Source: Flavobacterium eburneipallidum (lineage in GTDB: Bacteria > Bacteroidota > Bacteroidia > Flavobacteriales > Flavobacteriaceae). Taken from it: a stretch of DNA of 64,000 nucleotides. The stretch covers positions 2,170,001 to 2,234,000 of the forward strand of contig NZ_CP114291.2 in the NCBI RefSeq assembly GCF_027111355.2. The letters run 5' to 3'. The position numbers were made by a program, and so were the translations under genes. Position 1 is the stretch's first letter, and each line of letters starts with the position of its first letter. The notes under the pieces are model-generated. The model was not told the DNA's origin, made no database searches, and saw only the letters and a list, made by a program, of their open reading frames with translations. This document shows, one piece after another, positions 8,916 to 17,100 of this stretch.

Positions 8916-10115
8916 ATGGCAAATAAAAAAGTAGTTTTAGCATATAGCGGAGGATTAGACACATCATACTGTCTAAAATATTTAAAAAACGAAAAAGGCT
9001 TTGAAGTTCATACCGTACTAATTAACACAGGCGGTTTTGACGATGCCGAATTACAAGCTATCGAAGACAGGGCATACGAATTAGGAAGTGCACAACACGC
9101 AAATTTGACTATACTTGATAAATATTACGACAAAGCAATCAAATATTTGATTTTCGGAAATGTATTAAAAAATAATACTTACCCTTTGTCAGTAAGTGCT
9201 GAACGTGTTTTTCAAGCTATCGAAGCAATCAAATATGCTAAATCGGTTGGTGCAACTGCCATCGCTCACGGAAGTACTGGTGCAGGAAACGACCAAATTC
9301 GTTTTGATTTGATTTTCCAAACCATCGCTCCCGAAATCGAAATCATCACTCCTATCCGTGACTTAAAATTATCAAGACAGGAAGAAGTGGATTATTTGGC
9401 TAAAAACGGAGTGCACTATTCTTGGGAAAAAGCACAATATTCTATCAACAAAGGACTTTGGGGAACCAGTGTTGGAGGAAAAGAAACCTTGACTTCAGGA
9501 CAGCCATTACCAAGTGAAGCTTACCCATCACAATTGACAAAAGAAGGTGAAGAGAAAGTAACTTTAGAATTCTTAAAAGGGGAGTTAGTTGCTGTAAATG
9601 GTAAAAAAGACAAACCTTCAAATAACATTGTTGTTCTTGAAAAACTGGCTAATGCTTATGCTATTGGTAGAGATATTCACGTTGGAGATACTATTATCGG
9701 AATCAAAGGAAGAGTTGGATTCGAAGCTGCTGCACCATTAATCATCATCAAAGCACACCATTTGTTAGAGAAACACACTCTTGGAAAGTGGCAACAATAC
9801 TGGAAAGAACAACTAGGAAACTGGTACGGAATGTTATTTCACGAAGGTCAGTTTTTGGATCCTGTAATGAGAAACATCGAAACTTTCCTGGAAGACACCC
9901 AAAAAACTGTAAATGGAACTGTGACCGTTTCTTTGAAACCATACCACTTTTCATTAGACGGAATCGAATCTAAAAATGATTTGATGAACACCGGTTTTGG
10001 ACAATACGGAGAAATGAATAACGCCTGGACATCAGACGATGCCAAAGGATTTATCAAAATATTGGGTAATGCCCAAAACATATTTTCGTCTGTAAATAAT
10101 GAAACTTACGAGTAA
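8916..10115 (+). CDS. argG: Argininosuccinate synthase
   Basis: ATP-dependent joining of citrulline and aspartate to argininosuccinate, the penultimate arginine step. The N-type ATP pyrophosphatase loop AYSGGLDTS is at residues 9-17, followed by HGSTGAGNDQIRFD (ATP/citrulline site). Its 399 residues match the short form of the family. It sits 49 bases after the acetyltransferase gene, consistent with one transcript. Its position far from argH, which completes the pathway at the other end of the cluster, shows that gene order does not follow reaction order. Confidence 0.97.
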   Translation: MANKKVVLAYSGGLDTSYCLKYLKNEKGFEVHTVLINTGGFDDAELQAIEDRAYELGSAQHANLTILDKYYDKAIKYLIFGNVLKNNTYPLSVSAERVFQAIEAIKYAKSVGATAIAHGSTGAGNDQIRFDLIFQTIAPEIEIITPIRDLKLSRQEEVDYLAKNGVHYSWEKAQYSINKGLWGTSVGGKETLTSGQPLPSEAYPSQLTKEGEEKVTLEFLKGELVAVNGKKDKPSNNIVVLEKLANAYAIGRDIHVGDTIIGIKGRVGFEAAAPLIIIKAHHLLEKHTLGKWQQYWKEQLGNWYGMLFHEGQFLDPVMRNIETFLEDTQKTVNGTVTVSLKPYHFSLDGIESKNDLMNTGFGQYGEMNNAWTSDDAKGFIKILGNAQNIFSSVNNETYE

Positions 10116-10151
10116 ATTATTGTGATTCTTTGAGAATTTTAATTTAATGTT

Positions 10152-10568
10152 ATGAAAACAAAAGTGTTTCTTTTACTTCCTTTGCTTCTACTCTTTTTTG
10201 GATGCTCTGATGATAATAATTCTGAACCTGAAAAAGAAAATTCAAAAAGTATTACTTACGAAGTTTTATTTTTTGAATTTACAGCAGATACTGGTAACAA
10301 TTCATCTAGGTTAAGATATAATATAAAATACACTAACCCTAACAAAATTGGAGTAAAAGGCACTACTGCGGTAACTTTGAATTATAATGGATTAATATTG
10401 ACTCCCATTAAAAGAGTTCCTCCCTATATCGAAATTTCGGCAAATTCTTCATATACCGAAAATTATGATGTTGAGTCTCCTCATGATACCCAATTATTAA
10501 GCCCTAATCAAATAAAGACATATTACATAAAGTTTGTAACAGCAGAATTTCGTATTGCTACAGATTAA
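10152..10568 (+). CDS. Small lipoprotein inside the arginine cluster
   Basis: 138 residues with lipoprotein signal LLLLFFGC (Cys18). An Asp/Asn/Glu-rich linker follows, then a beta-rich domain, possibly Ig-like (residues 45-138, with PYIEISANSSYTENYDV). It lies between argG and argC with short gaps (36 and 49 bases), so it is probably co-transcribed, but nothing ties it to arginine. The Asp/Asn linker after the lipidated Cys is compatible with a surface-export signal in Bacteroidota. The function is unknown. Confidence 0.7.
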   Translation: MKTKVFLLLPLLLLFFGCSDDNNSEPEKENSKSITYEVLFFEFTADTGNNSSRLRYNIKYTNPNKIGVKGTTAVTLNYNGLILTPIKRVPPYIEISANSSYTENYDVESPHDTQLLSPNQIKTYYIKFVTAEFRIATD

Positions 10569-10617
10569 TAAATAAAAACGGTTTGATTTTATTTTAACAA
10601 ATAAATCTAAAATAATT

Positions 10618-11595
10618 ATGATTACTATTGGAATAATTGGCGGTTCAGGTTACACGGCTGGTGAACTCATCAGAATCTTGATGTTTCACCCCAACGCAAA
10701 ATTGGATTTTGTTTACAGCACGACTAATGCAGGAAAACCACTTTCTATTGCGCATCACGATTTGATGGGTGATATCGAAATGAACTTTACCGATACCATA
10801 AATCCGAATGTGGATGTACTTTTCTTGTGTTTAGGACACGGAAAATCGAAATCTTTTTTGGATAATAATTATATTTCAATTAATACTAAAATTATCGATT
10901 TAGGAAATGATTTCCGTTTAAACAAAGATAAAAATCACTATGAAAAATCTTTTGTCTATGGATTACCTGAATTAAACAAAACCGATATTCAAAACGCACA
11001 ATATATTGCCAATCCAGGTTGTTTTGCAACAGCGATTCAATTGGCATTACTTCCTTTGGCTTCAAATGGATTATTGAATGATGACGTTCATATAAACGCT
11101 ACAACAGGAAGTACAGGTGCCGGAGTAAGCCTTTCTGAAACCTCGCATTTCAGCTGGAGAAACAATAATTTTTCGCACTATAAAGCTTTCGAACACCAAC
11201 ATTTAGGAGAAATTGGCGAAAGTTTACACCAATTACAAGAAGATTATACTAACGAATTGATTTTTATTCCCAACAGAGGTGATTTTCCAAGAGGAATTTT
11301 TGCAACCTTGTATACAAAATCGGAAGATAGTTTAGAAGATTTGGTTGCTAAATACGAAGCTTTTTACAAAGACCAACCTTTTGTAACCGTTACTACTACC
11401 AACATCAATATGAAACAAGTAGTACAAACGAACAAATGTATCATCAGTTTAATGAAAAAAGGAAACCGGATTTTGATCACTTCGGTGATCGATAATTTAG
11501 TAAAAGGAGCTTCAGGACAAGCGATTCAGAACATGAATTTAATGTTTGGACTTGAAGAAACTATAGGGTTGCACCTGAAACCAAGCGGATTCTAA
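10618..11595 (+). CDS. argC: N-acetyl-gamma-glutamyl-phosphate reductase
   Basis: Third step of arginine synthesis: NADPH-dependent reduction of N-acetylglutamyl phosphate to the semialdehyde. The dinucleotide-binding motif GIIGGSGYTAGEL is at residues 5-17, and the catalytic cysteine is C135 in ANPGCFATA. Also visible is the STGAGVSLSETSHFSWRNNN region. At 325 residues it matches type 1 ArgC. If the pathway used succinylated intermediates the enzyme would act on the succinyl analogue; the sequence alone does not settle this. Confidence 0.96.
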   Translation: MITIGIIGGSGYTAGELIRILMFHPNAKLDFVYSTTNAGKPLSIAHHDLMGDIEMNFTDTINPNVDVLFLCLGHGKSKSFLDNNYISINTKIIDLGNDFRLNKDKNHYEKSFVYGLPELNKTDIQNAQYIANPGCFATAIQLALLPLASNGLLNDDVHINATTGSTGAGVSLSETSHFSWRNNNFSHYKAFEHQHLGEIGESLHQLQEDYTNELIFIPNRGDFPRGIFATLYTKSEDSLEDLVAKYEAFYKDQPFVTVTTTNINMKQVVQTNKCIISLMKKGNRILITSVIDNLVKGASGQAIQNMNLMFGLEETIGLHLKPSGF

Positions 11596-11665
11596 AAAAG
11601 TTTAATCGGTGAATCGTTTAATCGATTAACCGAATAAGCAAATAACCAATTAAACAAGAAACAAA

Positions 11666-12802
11666 ATGAACTTATTTGACGTTTACCCATTATATCCTAT
11701 CACGCCTGTAAAAGCAGTAGACTGCACTATTTACGACGATAAAGGAACAGAATATTTAGATTTATACTCTGGTCATGGAGTAATTTCTATCGGACATACA
11801 CAGCCTGATTATACAGCCAAAGTGAAAGAACAATTGGATAATTTGAGTTTTTACTCGAATGCCATCCAAAATCCATTGCAAGTGGAATTGGCGGAAAAAT
11901 TAGGAAAAGCTTCCGGCTTGACTGATTTTAGCTTATTCCTTTGCAGTTCTGGAGCTGAAGCCAATGAAAATGCCCTGAAAGTAGCTTCTTTCCACACGAA
12001 TAAATCAAGAGTAATTGCTTTTGACAATTCGTTTCACGGAAGAACTTCGGCGGCTGTTGCAGTTACTGATAATAAAAAGATTGTAGCACCATTAAACGCA
12101 CAACAAGTAGTTACGTTTTTGCCTCTAAATCAAATTGATTTGGTTGAAGCCGAATTGAAAAAAGGAGATGTTTGCGCTGTAATCATCGAACCTATTCAAG
12201 GAGTTGGTGGTTTAGACCAAGGAACAACTGAATTTTTTCAAGCTTTGGAAAAAGTTTGTAATGCCAATGAAGTGGTTTTAATTTTAGACGAAGTACAATC
12301 TGGATACGGAAGAAGCGGGAAGTTTTTTGCACATCAACACCACGGAATTAATCCTGATATTGTAACCACAGCCAAAGGAATGGGGAACGGTTTCCCGATT
12401 GGCGGCGTTTTGATTTCACCCAAATTCAAAGCGAGTTATGGATTATTGGGAACTACTTTTGGCGGAAGTCATTTGGCTTGTGCTGCAGGTATTGCTGTTT
12501 TAGATGTTATGGAAGCTAAAAACCTAATCGAAAACACCAATAAAGTATCAGAATACTTTTTTGAAGCGATTAAAGTAATTCCTGAAATCATCAAAGTAAA
12601 AGGAAGAGGATTGATGCTCGGCGTAGAATTTAATTTTGACGTGAGTGCCTTGAGAAAGAAAATGATTATCGAGAAACATATTTTCACGGGCGGAGCCAAC
12701 AATAAAAACTTGTTGAGAATTCTTCCTCCGTTGACGATTACAACTGCTGCTATTGATACATTTATTGTGGCACTGAAAGAAAGTTTGGCAGAATTGAAAT
12801 AA
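11666..12802 (+). CDS. argD: Acetylornithine aminotransferase
   Basis: PLP class III aminotransferase converting N-acetylglutamate semialdehyde to N-acetylornithine. The PLP lysine is K237 in TTAKGMGNGFPIGG. The cofactor aspartate is in LILDEVQSGYGRSGKFFA, and the phosphate-binding segment is CSSGAEANENALK near residue 93. Length 378 residues, usual. It lies 70 bases after argC. The 139-bp gap after it is filled with hairpin-forming repeats rather than a clear terminator. Confidence 0.95.
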   Translation: MNLFDVYPLYPITPVKAVDCTIYDDKGTEYLDLYSGHGVISIGHTQPDYTAKVKEQLDNLSFYSNAIQNPLQVELAEKLGKASGLTDFSLFLCSSGAEANENALKVASFHTNKSRVIAFDNSFHGRTSAAVAVTDNKKIVAPLNAQQVVTFLPLNQIDLVEAELKKGDVCAVIIEPIQGVGGLDQGTTEFFQALEKVCNANEVVLILDEVQSGYGRSGKFFAHQHHGINPDIVTTAKGMGNGFPIGGVLISPKFKASYGLLGTTFGGSHLACAAGIAVLDVMEAKNLIENTNKVSEYFFEAIKVIPEIIKVKGRGLMLGVEFNFDVSALRKKMIIEKHIFTGGANNKNLLRILPPLTITTAAIDTFIVALKESLAELK

Positions 12803-12812
12803 TGATTTCGCT

Positions 12813-12919
12813 CCGCAAAGTCTCTGACTTTGCGGAAGTGAGAATCGGTCTCTGACCGCATACAAAACTAAGGTTTAAAACCTTCAAACACATCCTCAAA
12901 GTCATAGACTTTGCGGAGC
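12813..12919. repeat. Cluster of short palindromes between argD and the small membrane gene
   Basis: CCGCAAAGTC-tct-GACTTTGCGG (12813-12835) is a perfect 10-bp hairpin. It is followed by CGGTC-tct-GACCG near 12845, an AAGGTTT/AAACCTT pair near 12871, and CAAAGTC-ata-GACTTTG near 12899. Two hairpins share a TCT loop and GAC/GTC closing base pairs. The last repeats the first hairpin's stem sequence. Confidence 0.75.
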
Positions 12920-12941
12920 ATTTTTTTAAAATAAAAGCAAA

Positions 12942-13121
12942 ATGAATAAAAATCATAGATTATTATCCGCGATTGGAGTAACAATAATTGGTTGGTTTTT
13001 AATGAGTATAGGTTACACAATCAAAATAGGACATCCCATTAATACTATTTGCTTTTTATTAGGTTTTGTATTGATTATATTAGGAATAATATTTTTTATT
13101 AAAATAGTAAAAGAAAAATGA
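12942..13121 (+). CDS. Small two-helix membrane protein overlapping proA
   Basis: A 59-residue protein beginning MNKNHRLLSAIGVT. It has two hydrophobic helices (about residues 9-24 and 34-54), a short basic N-terminus and a Lys-rich end. Its TGA stop overlaps the proA ATG in an ATGA, so the two are likely translationally coupled. That coupling and the absence of other reading frames here support it as a real gene. No family is recognised. The topology suggests both ends in the cytoplasm. Confidence 0.6.
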   Translation: MNKNHRLLSAIGVTIIGWFLMSIGYTIKIGHPINTICFLLGFVLIILGIIFFIKIVKEK

Positions 13122-14314
13122 ACACATTATTATCCATAGAAAAAAGAAATGCTGTTTTATGCCGAATGGCGGAACTTTTGGAACAAGAAAGAGCCAATCT
13201 TAAAAGTATTAATCAACAGGATATGAGCAATTATTCTGGAGATGATTTGGCTATGGAAAAACGCTTGTTGGTAGACGATGCCAAAGTCGATGCAATGATT
13301 TTGTCGATGCAGCAATTGGCAAACCAGAATGATCCTGTTGGCGTGGAAAGATCCCATTTTGTTCACGATAACGGAATGAAAGTTATCAACAAAACGGCTG
13401 CTTTTGGGACAATAATGATTATTTATGAATCTAGACCTGACGTAACGGTTGAAGCTGGTGGAATTGCATTCAAATCTGGAAACAAAATCTTGCTTAAAGG
13501 CGGAAAAGAGTCATTGTTGTCGAATTTGAAAATTGTTTCGCTTTGGCACCAAGCCCTAGAAGAAAACAATATTGCTAAAGACTGGGTGGAATATTTGAAT
13601 TACAACCGTGCCGAAACCCAAGCTTTCCTGGAAAATCCAACACAAAGAGTCGATTTAATCGTGCCTCGTGGGGGTGAACAGTTGATTGCTTTTACCAAAA
13701 AACACGCCACTTGCCCCGTGATCGTAAGTGGTCGTGGTAATAACTTTGTGTATGTAAATCAAGAAGCCGATTTGAAAAAAGCATTAGACATTATAATCAA
13801 CGGAAAAACCACTAACATAGGTGTTTGTAATGCTTTGGATAAAGTATTAATTGATACAAAATTGCCTAATTGGGAAAGTTTTGCCAAGCAATTGGTTACT
13901 GAATTACAAAAATACAATGTGGAAGTTTTAGGCGATACTGCTTTCGCAAATGCAACACAAATACCTTCAATTCAAAATGATGAAATCTGGTACGAAGAAT
14001 TTTTGAATTACAAAATTGTTATTGGAGTTGTAAATTCTGATGAAGAAGCGATTGCCAAAATCAATAAATATTGTGGCGGTCACTCGGCTTCCATAATTAC
14101 ACAAAATGATGCTACTGCTCAAGAATTTATGGATAGCATTGATTCGGCTGCTGTGTATCAAAATGCTTCTACTCGTTTTACTGATGGAGGACAATTTGGT
14201 TTAGGAGGAGAATTAGCTATCAGCACTGATAAATTGCACCAACGAGGACCTATTGGTTTGGAACACCTTGTTACGAATAAATGGTATATTTACGGCGAAG
14301 GACAAGTTAGGTAG
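13118..14314 (+). CDS. proA: Glutamate-5-semialdehyde dehydrogenase (gamma-glutamyl phosphate reductase)
   Basis: Second step of proline synthesis, NADPH reduction of glutamyl-5-phosphate. It has an ALDH-superfamily fold. The catalytic cysteine is C237 in TTNIGVCNALDK, and other ProA stretches are YESRPDVTVEAGGIAFKSGN (103-122) and VPRGGEQLI. The 398 residues are close to normal. It is embedded in the arginine cluster directly before proB, although order B-A is more common elsewhere. The start is fixed by the ATGA overlap with the preceding small gene. Confidence 0.95.
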   Translation: MNTLLSIEKRNAVLCRMAELLEQERANLKSINQQDMSNYSGDDLAMEKRLLVDDAKVDAMILSMQQLANQNDPVGVERSHFVHDNGMKVINKTAAFGTIMIIYESRPDVTVEAGGIAFKSGNKILLKGGKESLLSNLKIVSLWHQALEENNIAKDWVEYLNYNRAETQAFLENPTQRVDLIVPRGGEQLIAFTKKHATCPVIVSGRGNNFVYVNQEADLKKALDIIINGKTTNIGVCNALDKVLIDTKLPNWESFAKQLVTELQKYNVEVLGDTAFANATQIPSIQNDEIWYEEFLNYKIVIGVVNSDEEAIAKINKYCGGHSASIITQNDATAQEFMDSIDSAAVYQNASTRFTDGGQFGLGGELAISTDKLHQRGPIGLEHLVTNKWYIYGEGQVR

Positions 14315-14399
14315 CAGTGTTCAGTAATCAGTTGTCAGTTCGAGCGCAGTGGAGAACAAAAATGATTTAAGATTTTTGATTGCTGATTTAAAAAGCAAA

Positions 14400-14522
14400 C
14401 TATAAAAAATATAAATACTACTTTGTGAACTTTGTTTTGATAAAGTAAATGAGTAAAAAACTTTGTGCACTTTGCTTTTTCTTTGTGTGCTTTGTGGTTA
14501 AAAAGATCCCTTTGTGGTTAAA
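14400..14522 (+). repeat. Imperfect CTTTGTG-type repeats upstream of proB
   Basis: The 211-bp gap between proA and proB contains successive copies of a ctttgtg(n)actttg motif, ending in two copies of ctttgtggttaaaa at the proB start. Similar ctttgcg/ctttgag text precedes argH (18583-18625). These look like dispersed Flavobacterium intergenic sequence rather than a known regulator site. Confidence 0.5.
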
Positions 14523-14525
14523 ATA

Positions 14526-15287
14526 ATGGCAAAAAAAAGAATATTATTAAAGTTAGGAAGCAACACGCTAACCAAAGAAACCAATCACATTTCGAGAGGA
14601 AAGATTGAGGATATTGGAATGCAAATTGCCGCCCTTAAAGACGATTACGAATTTATAATTGTAAGTTCTGGTGCTATTGCGGCAGCAAAGCAATTTGTAA
14701 AACTTGACAATCACGACAAAGATGTTTTTGTCAAACAAGCTTTGGCTTCGATTGGACAACCTCATTTGATGCGAATTTACAATGAAAATTTCAGTGATTT
14801 AGGTTTGTTTACTTCACAATGTTTGCTTTCGTATTCTGATTTTGAAAAAAAACAAACTAGAGACAATATCGTCAACACCATAAATGTATTGGTCAAAAAC
14901 CATTATATTCCAATCATCAATGAAAATGACACAGTTGCAACGGACGAAATTAAGTTTGGAGATAATGATAAATTAGCCGCCTTAACAGCCGTTTTATTAA
15001 ATGTTGACATTTTGATAATTGCAACCAATACCGATGGTTTTTATACCAAAGAATCGATGGATAAAGGAACTCCAGAAACCATTTTGTCTGTGAAAGATTT
15101 GAAAGATTTAGAAAAAGAAATTGGAGATTCTAAATCTTCCCACGGAACTGGAGGAATGCAATCCAAAATAGAAGCAGTAGCCATAGCCAAAGAAGCCAAT
15201 ATCGAAACTTGGATTATCAATGGTTTAAAAGATAATTTTATTTTGAAGGCATTAAACAAAGAAATATCATATACGAAAATCATATAA
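14526..15287 (+). CDS. proB: Glutamate 5-kinase, short form
   Basis: First step of proline synthesis: ATP-dependent phosphorylation of glutamate. The amino-acid kinase fold is visible: LLKLGSNTLT at the N-terminus, VSSGAIAAAKQF, INENDTVATDEIKFGDNDKLAA and GTGGMQSKIEAVAIA. At 253 residues it lacks the C-terminal PUA domain found in Escherichia coli ProB. The ATG at 14526 is preferred over an in-frame start four codons upstream because MAKKRILLKLGSN is the family N-terminus. It is separated from argF' by two bases. Confidence 0.95.
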   Translation: MAKKRILLKLGSNTLTKETNHISRGKIEDIGMQIAALKDDYEFIIVSSGAIAAAKQFVKLDNHDKDVFVKQALASIGQPHLMRIYNENFSDLGLFTSQCLLSYSDFEKKQTRDNIVNTINVLVKNHYIPIINENDTVATDEIKFGDNDKLAALTAVLLNVDILIIATNTDGFYTKESMDKGTPETILSVKDLKDLEKEIGDSKSSHGTGGMQSKIEAVAIAKEANIETWIINGLKDNFILKALNKEISYTKII

Positions 15288-15289
15288 CA

Positions 15290-16240
15290 ATGAACTTTAT
15301 ATCCATACAAAACATAGATTCACTAGAAAACTGGGTGAAACAAGCGTTAAAAATCAAAAAAAATCCGCTCAAAAACAAGAAACTGGGCAAAAACAAAACG
15401 CTAGGAATGCTATTCTTTAATTCTAGTTTGAGAACCCGTTTGAGTACCCAAAAAGCGGCTATGAATTTGGGAATGAACGTAATTGTAATGAATTTCAATA
15501 GCGAAGGATGGACGTTAGAATTTGAAGACGGTGCTGTGATGAATCAAGGTTCGTCAGAACACATCAAAGAAGCGGCAGCTGTTGTTTCCCAATACTGCGA
15601 TATTATTGCAATCAGAGCCTTTGCAGGATTGGTGGATAAGGAAAAAGACAATGCCGAAACGGTTATTTCTGGTTTCTTGAAATATGCTTCTGTACCTGTT
15701 GTAAACATGGAAAGTGCTACAGGACACCCGATGCAATCTCTTGCCGATGCAATTACTATGGCCGAACACAAAACACCACACAGACCAAAAGTAGTGTTGA
15801 CTTGGGCGCCACATCCTAGAGCTTTGCCACAGGCAGTTCCGAATTCTTTTGTTGAAATGATGCAAAAACAGGAAAACATGGATTTTGTAATCACACATCC
15901 AAAAGGATACGAATTGAATCCTGAAATCACCAAAGATTCTAAAATCGAATACGATCAGGATAAAGCTTTTGAAAATGCCGATTTTATTTATGCCAAAAAC
16001 TGGAGTAATTATAAAGAATATGGTCAGATTACAAATTCTGACCCTAATTGGACAGTTACTGCTGCTAAAATGAAACTAACGAATAATGCAAAATTTATGC
16101 ACTGTTTGCCCGTTCGTAGAAATGTAATTGTTACAGACGAAGTAATTGACAGCGAAAATTCAGTGGTTATCGAACAAGCCAATAATAGAACCTATTCAGC
16201 CCAATTAGTATTGCAAAAAATATTGGAAAATGTCAAATAA
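15290..16240 (+). CDS. argF': N-acetyl/N-succinyl-ornithine carbamoyltransferase (ArgF')
   Basis: Transfers carbamoyl phosphate to an N-acylated ornithine, giving N-acylcitrulline. The carbamoyl-phosphate motif is NSSLRTRLS (residues 44-52). Several segments match my memory of the Bacteroides fragilis succinylornithine enzyme closely: WAPHPRALPQAVPNSF, FIYAKNW and FMHCLPVRRN. Ordinary ArgF has HCLPA and an SMG loop, so this is not a plain ornithine enzyme. At the position that separates succinyl (Pro90) from acetyl (Glu) specificity, this protein has Ser89. The acyl group is therefore undecided. It overlaps argB by 11 bases. Confidence 0.9.
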   Translation: MNFISIQNIDSLENWVKQALKIKKNPLKNKKLGKNKTLGMLFFNSSLRTRLSTQKAAMNLGMNVIVMNFNSEGWTLEFEDGAVMNQGSSEHIKEAAAVVSQYCDIIAIRAFAGLVDKEKDNAETVISGFLKYASVPVVNMESATGHPMQSLADAITMAEHKTPHRPKVVLTWAPHPRALPQAVPNSFVEMMQKQENMDFVITHPKGYELNPEITKDSKIEYDQDKAFENADFIYAKNWSNYKEYGQITNSDPNWTVTAAKMKLTNNAKFMHCLPVRRNVIVTDEVIDSENSVVIEQANNRTYSAQLVLQKILENVK

Positions 16241-17015
16241 GCAGCCTTTATCTATCATAAAAATTGGTGGAAACATCATCGATAATCCAACAGAATTATC
16301 TCAATTCTTGGCAGATTTTTCCAAGATTGAAGGAAACAAAATTCTCGTTCACGGTGGCGGAAAATCAGCTACCAAAATGGCACAAAGTATTGGGTTAACT
16401 CCTCAAATGATTGACGGACGAAGAATTACCGATCAACCAATGCTAAATGTAGTAGTGATGATTTATGCGGGTGAAATCAACAAAAATATCGTGGCACAAT
16501 TGCAAGCCAACAACACCAATGCAATGGGATTTTCGGGTGCTGATGGAAATTTAATTCAATCCACCAAAAGAAACCATCCTGCAATCAATTACGGTTTTGT
16601 AGGCGATGTTCAAAAAGTAAACACACCATTGTTACAAACTTTAATTAATAGCAGAATTGTCCCTGTTTTCTGTGCCATCACGCACGATAAAAACGGACAA
16701 TTATTGAATACCAATGCAGATACAATCGCTAGTGAATTAGCCATTGCTGCATCGGAAGTTTTTGAAGTAACCTTGAATTACTGCTTCGAAAAAGCGGGAG
16801 TTTTAACGGATGTTGAAGATGAAAATTCAGTTATCCAAAACATCAATTCAGCTCTATACACAAAACTAAAAGAAGAAGGTGCTATCCATTCTGGAATGAT
16901 TCCGAAATTGGACAACTGTTTTAATAGTTTATCCAAAGGAGTCCAAAAAATAAAAATTGGACATCATCGAATGTTGAAAGATTCGAAGGCAATTTGTACG
17001 AGCATAGAATTGTAA
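16230..17015 (+). CDS. argB: Acetylglutamate kinase
   Basis: Second arginine step, phosphorylation of N-acetylglutamate. Amino-acid kinase fold with IIKIGGNIIDN at residues 9-19, LVHGGGKSATKMAQ near 39-52, and the C-terminal IHSGMIPKLDNCFNSLSKGVQKIKIGH. The 261 residues match the short, non-arginine-regulated class, since the N-terminal helix associated with feedback inhibition is absent. It starts inside the end of argF', so the two are translationally coupled. Confidence 0.95.
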   Translation: MSNKQPLSIIKIGGNIIDNPTELSQFLADFSKIEGNKILVHGGGKSATKMAQSIGLTPQMIDGRRITDQPMLNVVVMIYAGEINKNIVAQLQANNTNAMGFSGADGNLIQSTKRNHPAINYGFVGDVQKVNTPLLQTLINSRIVPVFCAITHDKNGQLLNTNADTIASELAIAASEVFEVTLNYCFEKAGVLTDVEDENSVIQNINSALYTKLKEEGAIHSGMIPKLDNCFNSLSKGVQKIKIGHHRMLKDSKAICTSIEL

Positions 17016-17024
17016 AAATTTAAA

Positions 17025-17096
17025 CACAAATTTCACAGATTTGCACAAATTTTTATATTTAATTTTAATAAAATTTGTGAATTCGTGGCTAAAATA
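17025..17096. repeat. Dispersed 'cacaaatt / aattcgtggct' repeat before argE
   Basis: The 85-bp argB-argE gap holds alternating cacaaattt / aatttgtg elements ending in aattcgtggct. Related sequence occurs at 34147-34283 and 52858-52960 in this window. Confidence 0.55.
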
Positions 17097-17100
17097 AATT

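Noticed and set aside
12469..12865. Two minus-strand frames over the argD end
   Set aside because: They overlap conserved argD codons and the hairpin repeats; composition is not protein-like.
14335..14400. Possible small gene between proA and proB
   Set aside because: Only short frames; the text is cagttgtcagt/ctttgtg repeat-like noncoding sequence, similar to that at 63370-63400.
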